Assembly (NCBI GenBank): GCA_030737835.1
Contig: JAUJYN010000023.1
Location: 559,056 to 623,055, forward strand
Origin: Acorus gramineus
Lineage: Eukaryota > Streptophyta > Magnoliopsida > Acorales > Acoraceae
Direction: 5' to 3'
Length of the DNA: 64,000 nucleotides
In this document: piece after piece, positions 22,803 through 34,959 of the stretch
Numbering within the stretch: position 1 is the stretch's first letter
Layout: each line of letters begins with the position of its first letter
Translations under genes and position numbers: made by a program
Notes under the pieces: generated by a model
The model's database searches: none
What the model saw: only the letters and a program-made list of their open reading frames with translations
What the model was told of the DNA's origin: nothing

Positions 22803-25543
22803 TTCTCCCCCCCTTAGGAAATTTAGTCCTCGAAATTTAAGGAAACCCAAAGGGAAGACCGAATATAGCAAGTATCATGCATAGACCTTTTGTTCCCAAG
22901 TGGTCTATGCACCAGACTGGCGCTACCAACACACTGCAATCAAGGGAACGGTCTTAGCGTGGAGCCTCTTCTCATGCTGGTCTCCGACCTCGATCCACTG
23001 CTCCACGAATGACTAATCCAGCTCGAGAATGAGACGGTCAAACAGAGTGACATGAGCAGGATCTTGGACATAATGCCTCGGCCATGAGACAAGGACGACG
23101 TCGTGGGCATGAGCCAGCTGTGGGGGAAAGGCGACATGACAAGCCACCTCCCCAATCCACTCAATGACGAGAAACAGTCCCATTAAAGAGCCAACTCAGC
23201 TTGCCCCGAACGTCGACACATAGGATGCCCTTAAACCTGGACACCTTGTCGAAAATATGATCGCCAAACCCAAAGGTAAGCTCCTGGCGACGATGACCTG
23301 CGTAGCCCTTCTGTCGGTTCTGGGAGGTGCAGATGCACACACGAACCAACCTGGCCACCGCAAAGTCAAACAACTAACTTATGGCCCCTCCAACTGGCGA
23401 TCCTCAACCATCCCAACACAAGGGAGGTATAAAACTGCGCCTGTAGAGTGCCTTTCACAGATCCACATGGATGCTTGAATGGCAGTCGTCTTGCAGGCAT
23501 ACCCCAACAAATGGGTGGTGCCTCACCCAACTGCCCTCATCATCGAGCACGCAGGCACTTAGCATGTCCTCCAAGGTCTAAACTGTCCTCTTTGTCTGGC
23601 TGTCCATCGGCGATGAAACGCTATACTTAAATGGAGGCTCGCGCCAAAACCTGCCAAGGCTGCGCCACAACCTCAAAGTAACTCTCGTCTCAACCGAAAA
23701 TAGCGCCGACCGGAGTGCCATGAAGCCGTACAGTCGCGAAGGTGAAAACCCACGTCAAGGCGTCCAGAGACTCAATCAGTCGGATAGGGAGGGAAGCACG
23801 GACTTAGTCAGTCGGTCATTGATCACCTAGACGGCGTCATGACCCGAACGTGACATTAGCGAGTCCGCAACAATCCCTGATAACCCACTCCCACGTCCAC
23901 TGAGGAATCTCCATGGACTGACGCTTTCCAACGTGATGATGATTCTCGAACTTTGCCTGAGGGCATGCCAACCTGGGGAAACAAGGTTACCCATATTGCC
24001 TTTTTATCGCACCACAGCAATCTCAATGAAGACTACCCCAAAGTAGTCCACGGAAGCCCAATAAAACTTTTGAGATCCACGAAGGCATCCGGCGCATTCG
24101 TCAACCCCGACGGCAGTACTTAAAACTCGTAGTGCCTGAAACGGTCACGAAAGGCCATCTACAGGATGTCCAACTCCCGGATCTCCAACTTGTGGTACCC
24201 TTGTGCGAAGATTGATCTAACAGAAGACACTCACTCCCAGAGCTGGTCAAATAGATCATCAATTCACAACAAGGGGGGGGGGGTACCTGATCTTCAATCC
24301 TCACGGGAAGATCAAACAATACCTCAAACAATTAAGTCCAGATTCTGCTCCTCGAGCATGGCTGGCGCTCATGATGACACTTACGCGCTTGGTAAGCCGC
24401 TCAACCGCACTTAATCCACAAGACACGCAATAAGGGGTCGTCGAACCTCGACAATGCCTATGCGACGTCATCTATCTGATAGGGCGATTGAGTCCCATCA
24501 CGAACGCTAGCATCGCGTCTCCTTATTTGCGACCAATGTGGGGCAAAACGCGACAGTATCCACAACTGTGCTTCACATGCCGCCAGAGATAGGTCGCTCA
24601 ACTGTAACCATTGGAACTCCAGCATCCTGCACTCCATGGGCAGATTCATCACAGGGAGTCCACGCTCTCGACATCATCCAATAGCACTCTCCCGGTGTGG
24701 CCTCTACCTGGTAGCCTCCCAAGCCCACTATCTCTGCCATATGGGCGCACCAACAAGCATAGTATCTGGGAGCACCTCGCAGGGCTCTGGCCTCGACCGG
24801 GCAGCTACAACGCACAATGATATATCGAAGCGACTCCAGATGCCACTATGGAACCCAGTCCACAAGCAATTGCCCACCAAGCTGCAATAGGACGCACCCA
24901 ATCCCGATCGTATGCATCACCACTCGCTACAGCACCTTCCAAGTGAGAGGAAAAATCCATCATCAATTTGATGCTTCAAAGGTATTCCTTGACTGGGAAA
25001 AGAACCTTGGGAGGGCACCATGAGGTCCCGATATAGGATATCCCGACAACTAAACAAGGAACACGGAGTACCCTAGCCCGGGTCTCAACGATGACCCCGC
25101 AAGGCCCCTTAATCCTGAGTAGGAAGGCTGGAAGAAGACATCACCCCTTAATGAGCAATATGCCACATCCTCAACACTTGAAACTGGTGCCGCACGCGAA
25201 CTCCATGGTTACCAGCAATACCGATGCACGGGAAAGAAGCTCCATTATCGAGGCGCAATCCATACCTTAGAAATTGCGACCAATTCATCATTATCACACT
25301 ACTAGGCTAGAATCTCCTACCCAAGCCTTAATCCCGCAACAAGGGATCCAACAACTGACCCTGTTCAGCCGACCCAGTCGACAACTTAAGGGTGGGTTCA
25401 CGTCCACGTCAACGGATGCGAGGAGGCATGTCAGCAACCTAAGATAACTTCTAAAACAAGAGTACTCAGATGACAATCCTACGACTCATCATCTATATGA
25501 CTAGACTTAGGCTCTGACAGGACCAGGCTCTGATACCAACTTT
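22803..25543 (-). pseudogene. E5 internal region: eroded gag-pol remnants
   Basis: From 25543 down: primer site, a gag start like E1 (MPPR at 25427-25429, then an early stop), scattered gag homology near 24480-24570, RT homology near 24050-24300 (equivalent to E2 8280-8440), integrase homology near 23680-23930, and the integrase tail/chromodomain region near 22870-23500 (KGYAGHRRQELTFGFGDHIF). At 2.7 kb it is little more than half the E2 internal length, and every frame is broken. Sequence at about 24950-25110 resembles E1 LTR sequence (2410-2540), so a foreign LTR fragment sits in the gag part. Confidence 0.65.
25526..25538 (-). promoter_or_regulatory. E5 primer binding site (initiator-Met tRNA)
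   Basis: The minus strand reads TGGTATCAGAGCC five bases from the LTR end at 25544. It is a perfect site despite the eroded internal region. Confidence 0.85.
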
Positions 25544-28500
25544 TGTCACGCCCCAGGGCGGCCGTCCCTGAGACGTGGCAATAATGAAATATCAGCTATC
25601 AATAGCTGAGGTCAATAAAGACTCCAACAACAACACACAAGGTGGGAAAGCAAAGATAATGATAACTGACTGAAAAGCGGAAGCATAATATATAAACAAT
25701 GTCTGTAAACCAAAAACATTATTACAGACTCAAATACACAATCACTGTCCTGTGAGAGCCAAGTCTAGACCAAATAAAATACAACATGTGCCACATGCAC
25801 GATTCACAATACATAAAATGACTCTAGGACTGCTGACAGCCTCGCACTCGCCACCCGCCGGAAGAACGCTCCACGCCCATAAGACCACGCCACAGGAAAG
25901 CTCCAGCTCCACGCCCAACACTGCCCCTGAAAAGAAACAGTATGCGAGGGGTGAGCTACAAGCTCAGTGAGTGGCTGGAAACCAATCACCATAACAGTTC
26001 AATACTAAAGCAATTTCCTTTCAAGGAAAACATGGGTAGAAACCCAATGGATAACAAGGTCACGCAGCGGCGCGACCAACCTCACACTCACCCTCACTCC
26101 CAGAGGGAGACTCTTGAGACTTTTAGGGAGAGACCATACCGTTGGTTGAGGAGACCCGGGATTACTGGTCCACACAACACTACTGGATCACCAACCTCAC
26201 CCTCACCCTCACTCCCGGAGGGAGGCTCTTGGGACTTTTGGGGAGTGACCATACCGTTGGTCGAGGAGACCCAGGATTACTGGTCTACGCAACACTACTG
26301 GATCATCTACATCGAGATAACTGCCCAACGATGTCTTTGAACATCGATACGAGACTGGACCCAACAACTATGGGAACGGACGAACAATGAATGGGTCACG
26401 AGGCGACATGTCTTCACCTCATCCTCACCCTCACTCCCGGAGGGAGACTCTTGGGACTTTTGGAAGAGACTTAGACTGCTCTACACCCTTGGTCCACCGG
26501 TAGCCCTTTCCCCGGGTAGTCACTACCTGGTATACTCCCACGATCAGTATGCTTCTGAACGCCTCGGTGGTACCTACGGATGGGAGCCCTCTGTCAGGAC
26601 AGCTTTTCCAACGCCTGGAAGTTCCTACATCGGATCCAACGAAGGGGAGAACGATTCCACGCTCGCAATATCATTCGTTAACCCTCTCCCGGGTAGCCTC
26701 TACCTGGTACACTCCCATGATCAGTACGCTCCCGAACGCATCGGTGGTACCTACAGATGGGAGCCCTCTGTCAGGACAGCTACAACCCGGGCCTCTTCAA
26801 CACAGACGACATTGGGAGTAAACATTCCATGTTCGCAAAGCGAACCCAATGGAAAAACACTACACTCGATAATCACATATCGATGATAGCGAACACTATT
26901 GTACTCCCACATGGTTGCGTCGCTCGGACACAAGGGGTGTCACGCCCCAACTATCGGCTTAACAATCCGATAAGATAATGAATTCTCCTGAATTCCGAAC
27001 GAGTGCATCGCTCGGATGCACGGGGCGATTACATCGCTAGTGCTCTAACTAATAAGGTACAACCTGATAGCGGGTCATACCCACGCCTATTCCAGATAGG
27101 CCTAATCAGCTTTTAACATGCGCATATAAATATATCGAGGAGAATTTTATATCTAGCTATGTGCATGAACCATATGCACAATCATCTAATAATTATAGGG
27201 ACACTCCCTAACATGGATTTACATCATAATAAATCATACAACATGCATACATAGTCATTAATCACGTAAGCACACAAGGCCTAACTTAAACATGCGTTGG
27301 ATATCACCAACTTAAAAGAAAGGGTCAAGCACGATCTCGTGCACTAACATTCCAATATTCCAAACGAACCTGAGTCGAGTAGGAAATCGCATCTACTTAC
27401 TCAGTTCGTTCAGAGGGAGAGGGCGGGAGAGATCATCATCTCATGAAGCTGGTCATTGCTTTGCCCCATTAGCATGGGTGCAACAACTGCACCACGCCCT
27501 CGAGTCTTATCGCAAGGGAATATTAGGCAGGTGCCCGTTATTAACCTAGACTTATTCATGCTGGATATTCCAATTAATATGGGGGGGGAGTATTATTACA
27601 ATACTACCTAAGGCATGCCATATTCTATACATCCATACACATTACCAAAAATACATGCCCATACTAGAGGGGCTCATGCAACACAATCATTCATACATGA
27701 ATACAATACATGTAATTAAGCCTAGCATGCAAGATATGTACATATTATAGCTTGAGCAAGGCCATACTACTTATCTACACAAGTAGTATAGCTAGGGGGC
27801 CCCATCCATGCGCGACGCGCGACTACTTACTCAGTTCGTTCAGGGGGAGAGGGCGAGAGAGATCATCATCTCATGCAACTGGTCATAGCTTTGCCCCATT
27901 AGCATGGGCGCAACAGCTACACCACGCCCTCGAGTCATATAGCAAGGGAATATTAGGCAAGTGCCCGTTATTAACCCAGAAATCATACTGTATATTCCCA
28001 TTAATATGGTGGGAGTAGTATTACAATACTACCTAAGACATGTCATATTCTATACATCCATACACATTTACAACATACATGCCCATACTAGAGGGCGCAT
28101 GCAACACAATCATTCATACATGAATACAATACATGTATATAAGCCTAGCATGCAAGATATCTACATATTATAGCTTAAGGGGCCCCATCGATGCGCGACG
28201 CGCGTCTACGCGCGTCGAGCGCATCCCGAGAGGGGGGGGGATTGGATCGAACCACTCACCATACAACCCGGGACCTCGCGCATCCCATCCGACGAGATCT
28301 GCAAGGTAGGGGCATCAAATTTGGTGAGTAACATTACAATTTACACTTAGAAATCATTAGAAATACCAAAGACTTAGACATGCACGCATACGGGCTCGCA
28401 CGCATGCGAGCACGCGCGTACGCACGCATGCCCGGGTGCCCCAGCACCTACCCGAGACCCTGGGCAGCCCCGCGCATGCCCCAGCACGCGCACGCACGCG

Positions 28501-30207
28501 CGCGCGCACTGGCCCCCAGCCCCGCACCTAGACGCACGCCTAGACGCACTGCCCCGGGCACGCGCGCGCTCGCGCACGCCCGCACGCACTCGCGCGCACC
28601 CCCTCTCGCTCCAGCGCCTGCACGCACCTGCGCGCCCGCGCGCACGCTCCCGCCTGCGCCTGCCAGAGTCCTTCTGCGCTCGCGCCTGCGCGCGCAGACA
28701 ACCCCCTTCGCGCGCCCAGCCTTCCCTAACCCCTTTTTAACCCTCCCCAACTCTCTCACACACTCTAACTCATCTACCTAGCACACATGACCTCCCCAAC
28801 CATCCCAACAGCCCTAAAAATCAAAAAGAAGGGGAAGAGGACTTACCAAAAGAGGGAAAGGGAAAGGGGGAGATGCGGGGCTCTTGACGCGCCCACGGCC
28901 ACCTCAACCTCCACCACCACCTCTTCAGCCTCTCACCAACCCTCCTTGGCTGCACATCAGGGGGGGGGAAATGGTCATGAAAAGCGAGTTTGAGAGAAGA
29001 GAGTCAACAACAACAACAACACCTACACAAACCTAGACTTGCACTTGCACCTTCTCCTTCTCTTCTCTTTGAGAGATTTACACAAACACATGGGGGGCAT
29101 TGAAAAGAGAGAAGAGAGAGCCAAGAATGGTAGAAGTGGGGAGTGAGAGAGAGAGAGAGAGATTTTGGCAAATAAATATCTAAGAGAGGGATAGAATGAC
29201 CAATTTATCCTTGACTAGAAATTCTGAGCATGCTTCACTATAACAGCCATAACTTCCTCAATATAGCTCCGAATTGCACAATTCAAAGTCCGTTGGAAAG
29301 CCAAGAAGATTATCTACAACTTTCATGTTTATGCCAAGATCAAATAATCTCTCCAGCTATTCCGAAATGTGAGCTAAACATTGAACAGGGCTGCTGCCAG
29401 AATTTTTCATCCCCGGGGTATACTTGGAAAATACCCATAACTTTTACTAAATGAATCCAGTTGACCTAATTCCACTTTTGTACGGACGCTAACTCAAAAC
29501 TGAGCATCTCATAATAAAATCATATTTAAACCTCTTCATCTTGGATTTTAACAAAATTAAATCCAAATACCAAATCGGAAATACATAACTTCTAGGAGAA
29601 AAATTTTGTAGCCTAATTTTCAATCAGAGCGCTCCAAATGACACAGGCATAACAACTACCACTACTTCCATCCTTGGGAGCTCTTCTTGATGGCTTAAAC
29701 CAGGGGGGAAAGAGGGACAGCCACTTAGGAGCACAAGCTTACATAACCCACCTCAAGATCACCTCTTCATGCACTACATGCTTCTTGTTCTCCTTCTCTT
29801 CTCTTTGAGGGATTTACACAAACACATGGGGGGAGTGAAAAGGGAGAAAGAGAGACCCAAGGAAAGGTTGACGTGGGAGAGAGAGGGGGTGTGAGTGGGT
29901 ATTTAATGCCACAAAAGTGGGTAGGTGAGAAAAGTCACCCACAATCCGGTGACCTCCAAACCCGGATGCGATTCAGAACTGCATATTTTTTAAAACGTTA
30001 CCGGAATTTGATGAAATTTTATGGGTAGTACTAAACGGTACCAGGACCCATAATATGCAGTCAGATTTCCAATCAGAGTACTCTCATCCCGCAGGTGACT
30101 AAAAGCTAAAATTTTAGCAGCTCCGATCGAAAAATTAAAAAGCCCCTGAATGACCCAGAAGTGACCAAGGCTTAACCGAAATGGCTCCAAATAACACAGG
30201 CATAACA
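25544..30207 (-). repeat. E5 5' LTR, chimeric
   Basis: Three parts are visible. 25544-27828 is the R/U5 side and matches the E5 3' LTR. 27829-29654 repeats ~390 bp already present at 27400-27790 and then follows a different LTR subtype to a complete TGTTATGCC end at 29654; its U3 matches the solo LTR at 53264-57094. 29655-30207 resumes the first subtype's U3 and ends with a second TGTTATG end at 30207. The simplest reading is that a second LTR entered the U3 and later illegitimate recombination at a short CTAC/CTACTTA homology removed the rest. Confidence 0.65.
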
Positions 30208-31769
30208 ATAAGAATGTCAGGGCCACATTCCAACGGCTGGTCAATAAGGTGTTCAGTCACCTGATCAGTCGCACTATCGAAGTCTACATCAATGACATGG
30301 TCATGAAAAGCTGGCGCCGGGAGGATCATTTGAAGCACCACGTTGAAGCCTTTGATGCTCTCTACACCTACCGAATGAAGCATAATCCCGCCATGTGCTC
30401 CTTTGGTGTGTTGTTTGGGCACTTCTTAGGGCACATCGTCCATCAGCAGGGCATTGAAGCCATTTCAACCAAGATTCAAGAGCTACGTGGCTCATCTATT
30501 CCCGCGTCCATCTGTGACGTCCAGGTGATCACTGGCCGAGTTGCTGCTCTCTCCCATTTTGTCTCTTGTTTGTTGTATCGTTGTCGCCCTTTCTTTCAGG
30601 AAATTAAAGCAGGGAAGGGAAGGATTTGGTCCGAGGAGCAATAGGAGGGGTTCTAGAGCCTAAAGGAGCACTTAGCCGGCCACCAATCCTTTCGGCCATA
30701 GACACGAGCGAGACACTTTATCTCTACTTGGCCATATCGGTACCGGCTCTCAGCGCAGCATTGTTCATGGAAGATCAAGAGCAACTCCACCCCATCTTAT
30801 ATGTGAGCAAAGTCTTGCTCGATACCGAGACCCGTTAATCCCCAATTGAAAAGCTGATCTTAGCGCTAACAGTGGCAAAAAGAAAGTTGCGACACAACTT
30901 TGAGGCGCACCCCATTGTCATGCTTACATCCTACCCGATTTTTGTTTTCTTCCATAAGTCGGATCTGTATGGGAGGACTGCCAAGTGGGCCCTCGAGTTG
31001 TCTCCTTTCGACATTGAGTACCGACCCCGGACAGCCAAAAAGAAGCAAGCACTTGCCGACTTCCTCCTCGAGTTCGATCCCGAGGAGGACATGCGCAAGG
31101 CGATGGCAGAGCTCAATGACTCACCCGATCTTTTTGAGTGGTGAACCCTATACGTAGATGGCGCATCGAAATCTAGAGGCGGTGGTGCCGGGATCGTCTT
31201 GCAAACCCTGAACAAAACTCAACTGGAACGGTCAATCTGGTTAGGATTCCTGGCGTCGAACAATGTGGCCAAATACCAGACACTCGTTAACGGGCTACGC
31301 CTAGTGAGGGCACTCAAAGTTAGGTATTTGCATGTTTATTGCGACTCACAATTGGTGGTATTATAGGTCCAAGGAACCTACGCTGCCAAAAATGAGAAAA
31401 TGGAGTGATATCTTTGTTTAGCCACCGAGCTCTCACAGGAGTTTTTCGACTTCGATATCAACTATCTCCCATGAAGTGAGAATGGGAAGGTGGATTCCTT
31501 GGCCACAGGGGCCACGACTGTCAGGGATCGATGGGTTGTGCCCGAAACATTGAAGCAACCCTCAATCGATCCGGTCGCTGCCGTGTGTTCCAATGAACGG
31601 GAGATTCCATGCTGGATGGATCCAATCGAGGCCTATATCCGAGACGGGACCTTGCCTGTGGACCACATCAAAGCTCAGAAGCTCAGGTGTTGATCTTCCA
31701 GCTATCCGATCGTTGAGGGCACACTCTATTGCCGAAACGTCGACGGCCCCTTCTTGAGGTGCCTCAACA
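30208..31769 (+). pseudogene. pol: E4 RT C-terminal half, RNase H and second (archaeal-type) RNase H
   Basis: The frame opens mid-RT (NVRATFQRLVNKVF) and holds the catalytic box as VYINDMVMKS, where the first Asp is Asn. CSFGVLFGHFLGHIVHQQGI follows, then the first RNase H (ALSAALFMEDQEQ, YVSKVLLDTETR, WALELSPFDIEY). The second RNase H has TLYVDGASKSRGGGAGIVLQ, a degenerate NNVAKYQTL (NEAEYEAL in good copies) and VYCDSQLVV. Several stops (for example at 30642, 30836 and 31142) and frameshifts break it. It ends in the integrase zinc-finger lead-in CRNVDGPFLRCLN, where an LTR interrupts. Confidence 0.82.
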
Positions 31770-32386
31770 TGGCCATAACGCCCCCTACCCAAGACTCCAT
31801 TTTTGAAGCTCGAATACGGTTCGTTACCCTAATTTCTCGATAAAACACGGGACATTTTTTTCTGAAAAATAAGAGATTTAGTTAATCATACTAAACAAAA
31901 AAAGCATATCCAAGATCTAACCATAACTCATCCTAAACGCGGATGAATACACAAAGTAGTTTTAACACAAACATCCATCTGTTTTTGTTGAAAGGGACTA
32001 AGGAAACTACATGCAAAGAAAAGGCTTATTCAACCACCTAGATGCAATAAAAGATAAATGCACGAACTACGATCGCCACCACCGAGGTCGACGATCACCA
32101 ATGGCTACTCTGAAAGGTTGGGAAAAAGAGGGGTGAGCTACCACACACTCAGTGAATGGATCTTTACGTCCCAATAATATAATATATTCCAAAGATAATA
32201 ACCTTAATAAAATGTCGTAGAAACAATTGCATATATAATAACAATACCTCAATAATCATAACTTAAATAAGAATTCAGGTGCAGTCTCAAAGGAACTTTC
32301 TCAAACCATATGATGCATATGAATGCAACGAACACGCATGCCCGTATTCCATAGCACCTAGCCATAATGATTTCGCTCTGGAAGTT

Positions 32387-32505
32387 GTGTCACCTAGACA
32401 TGTCACCTAGACGTGGTCACTTAGACGAAGTCACCTAGACTTGGGTCCATTCTGAACTGTAGCCACCTAGACTGAGCCACCTAGGCTGCGCCACCTAGGC
32501 GACAT
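32387..32505. repeat. Short tandem repeats, CACCTAGAC type
   Basis: About nine imperfect copies of a 12-16 base unit (GTCACCTAGACN) occur within the LTR-like sequence, decaying to GCCACCTAGGC at the right. Similar satellite-like growth is seen inside other LTRs of this window. Confidence 0.7.
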
Positions 32506-33896
32506 GATGCATGCATGATCAACCACATGTTTTACATTTCAAATATATATGCATGCGGTAGTTTCAAAATATTAATATTTTCCAATACAGTACACAATAA
32601 GGCATCAACCTATATATCATATGGCATGCTCGAATTTTATACATAATTTGGCAATTAAAATCATTGATAAAATCCTTCAAAAACTACATAGGAGACTAGA
32701 CTCATTCACCTTAGGTTCAACAACACGAAACAACTCCAGAAGGCCTGAGGCAACCTAACCATACTTGAAAACTATATGAGTATATGAATCGATCACAACA
32801 TGCACAAACAGTACGGAACCTGATGTACCCGTACACATAGAAAAACCCGACGGCACTCCTAAGAACCATCCGAGGAAACCAACGGCTCCCACAGGGGGGG
32901 CCGTCCATGACCAAATTGAGGGCACCTCTGGGAGCCGTCCAGAATCATGCCCCACAGCTCTTAACCGAGCCATCCCGAGGCAGAAAGCATGAAACCCTAT
33001 TATATTTTTAAAAAAAGTTCTTTAAAGCAATCTATCATTGAAGACAAAACACAAGTTGTTTAAAGCGATGAAAAACTATAAGGAACTCATAATGAGATCA
33101 AATCATTCGTTCAAAAAATCGATTTAAAACAAAACAAAGACTCATTTAAAACATCTTTGAAAACTCTAGATCTATCGTAGGCATAATAACTAATATGGAT
33201 CTACATCTAAACTCAGAAAAATCTTAAAAACATGTATAGGTTTCGATCTATTGCATAAGGGTCAAAACAAGACTAAAACGATCATAAAACACGATTTCTA
33301 TCTTGAACAAACAAACTTAGACATGATATATACATAAACATATTCATTTTACATGAAAGACTCATAAACTATCTTAAAATCCTAAAAACATTATTGTTAT
33401 AACATTAAATCCGAAATCATCTAAATCCCATTGAGATCATGAGAAAAATCTAACAAGAAACCTCAGAAATCATAAACTTCAAATATATGCATTTTGATTC
33501 AATATCATCATCAAAACTTGTAAAAACATCACAAAAGCATCGTCATATCATTGGTATAATACAAGACCCGAAATCATATAAGGACTTTCAAAAACCAAGA
33601 AGAAAAAACCAAGAAGAAAACTTATTCTTTTTGTTTGAAAAACTTAAAAACGAGATCATATAATAAAGACTTCTAAAAGGGATTACTATAAATAAAAAAA
33701 CTTGTTAGAAAACTCACCAAAACCTCACTTGAGCTCACCTTCCCGAGATCCCAACAATGGTGCCGAACCAAGGGAAGAAGACCTTTTTAGGGTTTTAGTT
33801 TTTAGGGTTTCCAATGCAAGGAGAGAGAAAATAGGTTTATAACCCTCATCCACACGTGGGGACAAAAATGCAAAACCATTAACTCAGAATAATCAC

Positions 33897-34579
33897 TGAG
33901 GTGGATATTTCCCCCTTCAGTTCAATTGGTAGATCTTTTTGTGGTAAGCCTCAAAAATAAGAATTGGTGACTACATTTTTCTCAATGATTGACTGTGCTT
34001 GACTGGGCCTTTAGAGTGCTGTCGCGTGACCTCTTTATAGGCTGCCTACATACCCCTTGGGGATCAAGTCACACATAGTTCCTTTTTACCTTTGTAACTG
34101 CCTTGCCACTAAGTGTTTAGTGGGCCTTTTTCCAGGGAAACGTCCCTGGTATTTATGCTCCACGTTGACCCTTGATTATCCACGTTCTGCTGGTAGTGGG
34201 CCTTAAGTGTCAACTTGGCAGTTTCAGGCGTTAGTGATTTTCTAACCGTTTCTCCATTCTGCTCGGGGTCTCTTGATGTGCTTTGCTTGTACGTCTCACA
34301 GCATGTTTGCGAGGAGTAAGGTAGACCGACCAGACCTCATGTCTGGTCATGCCTTACACTGCTCGTTTTCGAGGAGCAAGGTCGACCGACCAGACCTCAT
34401 GTCTGGTCGTGCCTTAGACTGCTCAACGAGACAAACCCTTAGTCAAGTCGTGCCCGTGCATTTGAAGACGTCATCATAAGATTGCCTGTCCTGGATTGGG
34501 TCTTTGTGGGCCTCAAGTCAGATAGCCCATGTCCGTCTCGTCTTGACACGTGTCCTAGTGCAGATTTTTTACCTCCATA
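33897..34579 (-). repeat. E7 3' LTR, 683 bp
   Basis: It begins TGAGGTGGATATTTCCCCC on the plus strand and ends ACCTCCATA, where CA has become TA. It holds two copies of the 60 bp U3 unit (starting 34311 and 34371), each with GACCAGAC...GTCTGGTC. TATTTATG near 34151 gives CATAAATA on the minus strand, a plausible TATA box. Confidence 0.88.
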
Positions 34580-34602
34580 GATTCCCCCTCTCCTGTTTTC
34601 TT
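34580..34602 (-). promoter_or_regulatory. E7 polypurine tract
   Basis: The minus strand reads AACAGGAGAGGGGGAATC directly before the 3' LTR. The E4 tract at 59485-59503 is nearly the same. Confidence 0.75.
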
Positions 34603-34888
34603 GAATTGTCAAGAAAGTAGGAGATATGAAAAATCATCTCGCATTCCTCCCTTCTCGGGGGGTCAAAGATCTACTCGCCTGTTTCCTCGGGATTCTCTTA
34701 TCCGTTCAGGATTCGGCGGCTGATTTGCCATGTCAACATTAATGGCGCGTGTCCTCCTGTGATTTTTGGAACATCCACACGTCAGCGCCTCTTTGGTTTT
34801 TGTGAAACCCCTTTTTATTGGCATTGACTGCTTCCTTGACATCTGCAGCGAATAAGTGCTGTCATCTTCTCGAGGCGTCGCTTCGACG

Positions 34889-34898
34889 ATATTTAAGG
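34889..34898 (+). promoter_or_regulatory. TATA-like box of E7 antisense gene A
   Basis: ATATTTAAGG lies 71 bases before the ATG of gene A. The same box, with similar surroundings (TTCGA..C.TCG.CTCGA before it, CGAG and CTCATCCCATCTC-type sequence after it), precedes gene A of E4 at 59298-59306 on the other strand. Conservation between two elements supports a dedicated promoter. Confidence 0.6.
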
Positions 34899-34959
34899 GG
34901 GGCGAGAAGGAGGCACTCCTCATCCCATCTCACATCTTCCTTCTGATTTTGAGAACTCC

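Larger units (their letters stand above)
20605..30207 (-). mobile_element. E5: decayed Tekay-type chromovirus with rearranged LTRs
   Basis: The minus-strand order is LTR 30207 to 25544, initiator-Met primer site 25526-25538, a shortened and eroded internal region 25543 to 22803, polypurine-like tract, then the 3' LTR from 22802 down to the junction at 20605. U3 sequence at 22237-22802 matches 29655-30207, which ties the two LTRs together. The right edge abuts E4 RT sequence. The 3' end of the 3' LTR is missing because it was joined head-on to the plus-strand LTR at 17251-20604. Confidence 0.75.

Noticed and set aside
24101-25023. Several 60-85 codon frames within E5
   Set aside because: They are fragments or shadows of eroded gag-pol and LTR sequence; alignment to E2 explains the region.
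28374-28781. Arg/Ala-rich frames on both strands, also at 21811-22095
   Set aside because: GC-rich LTR cores again; length and frame change between copies of the same LTR.
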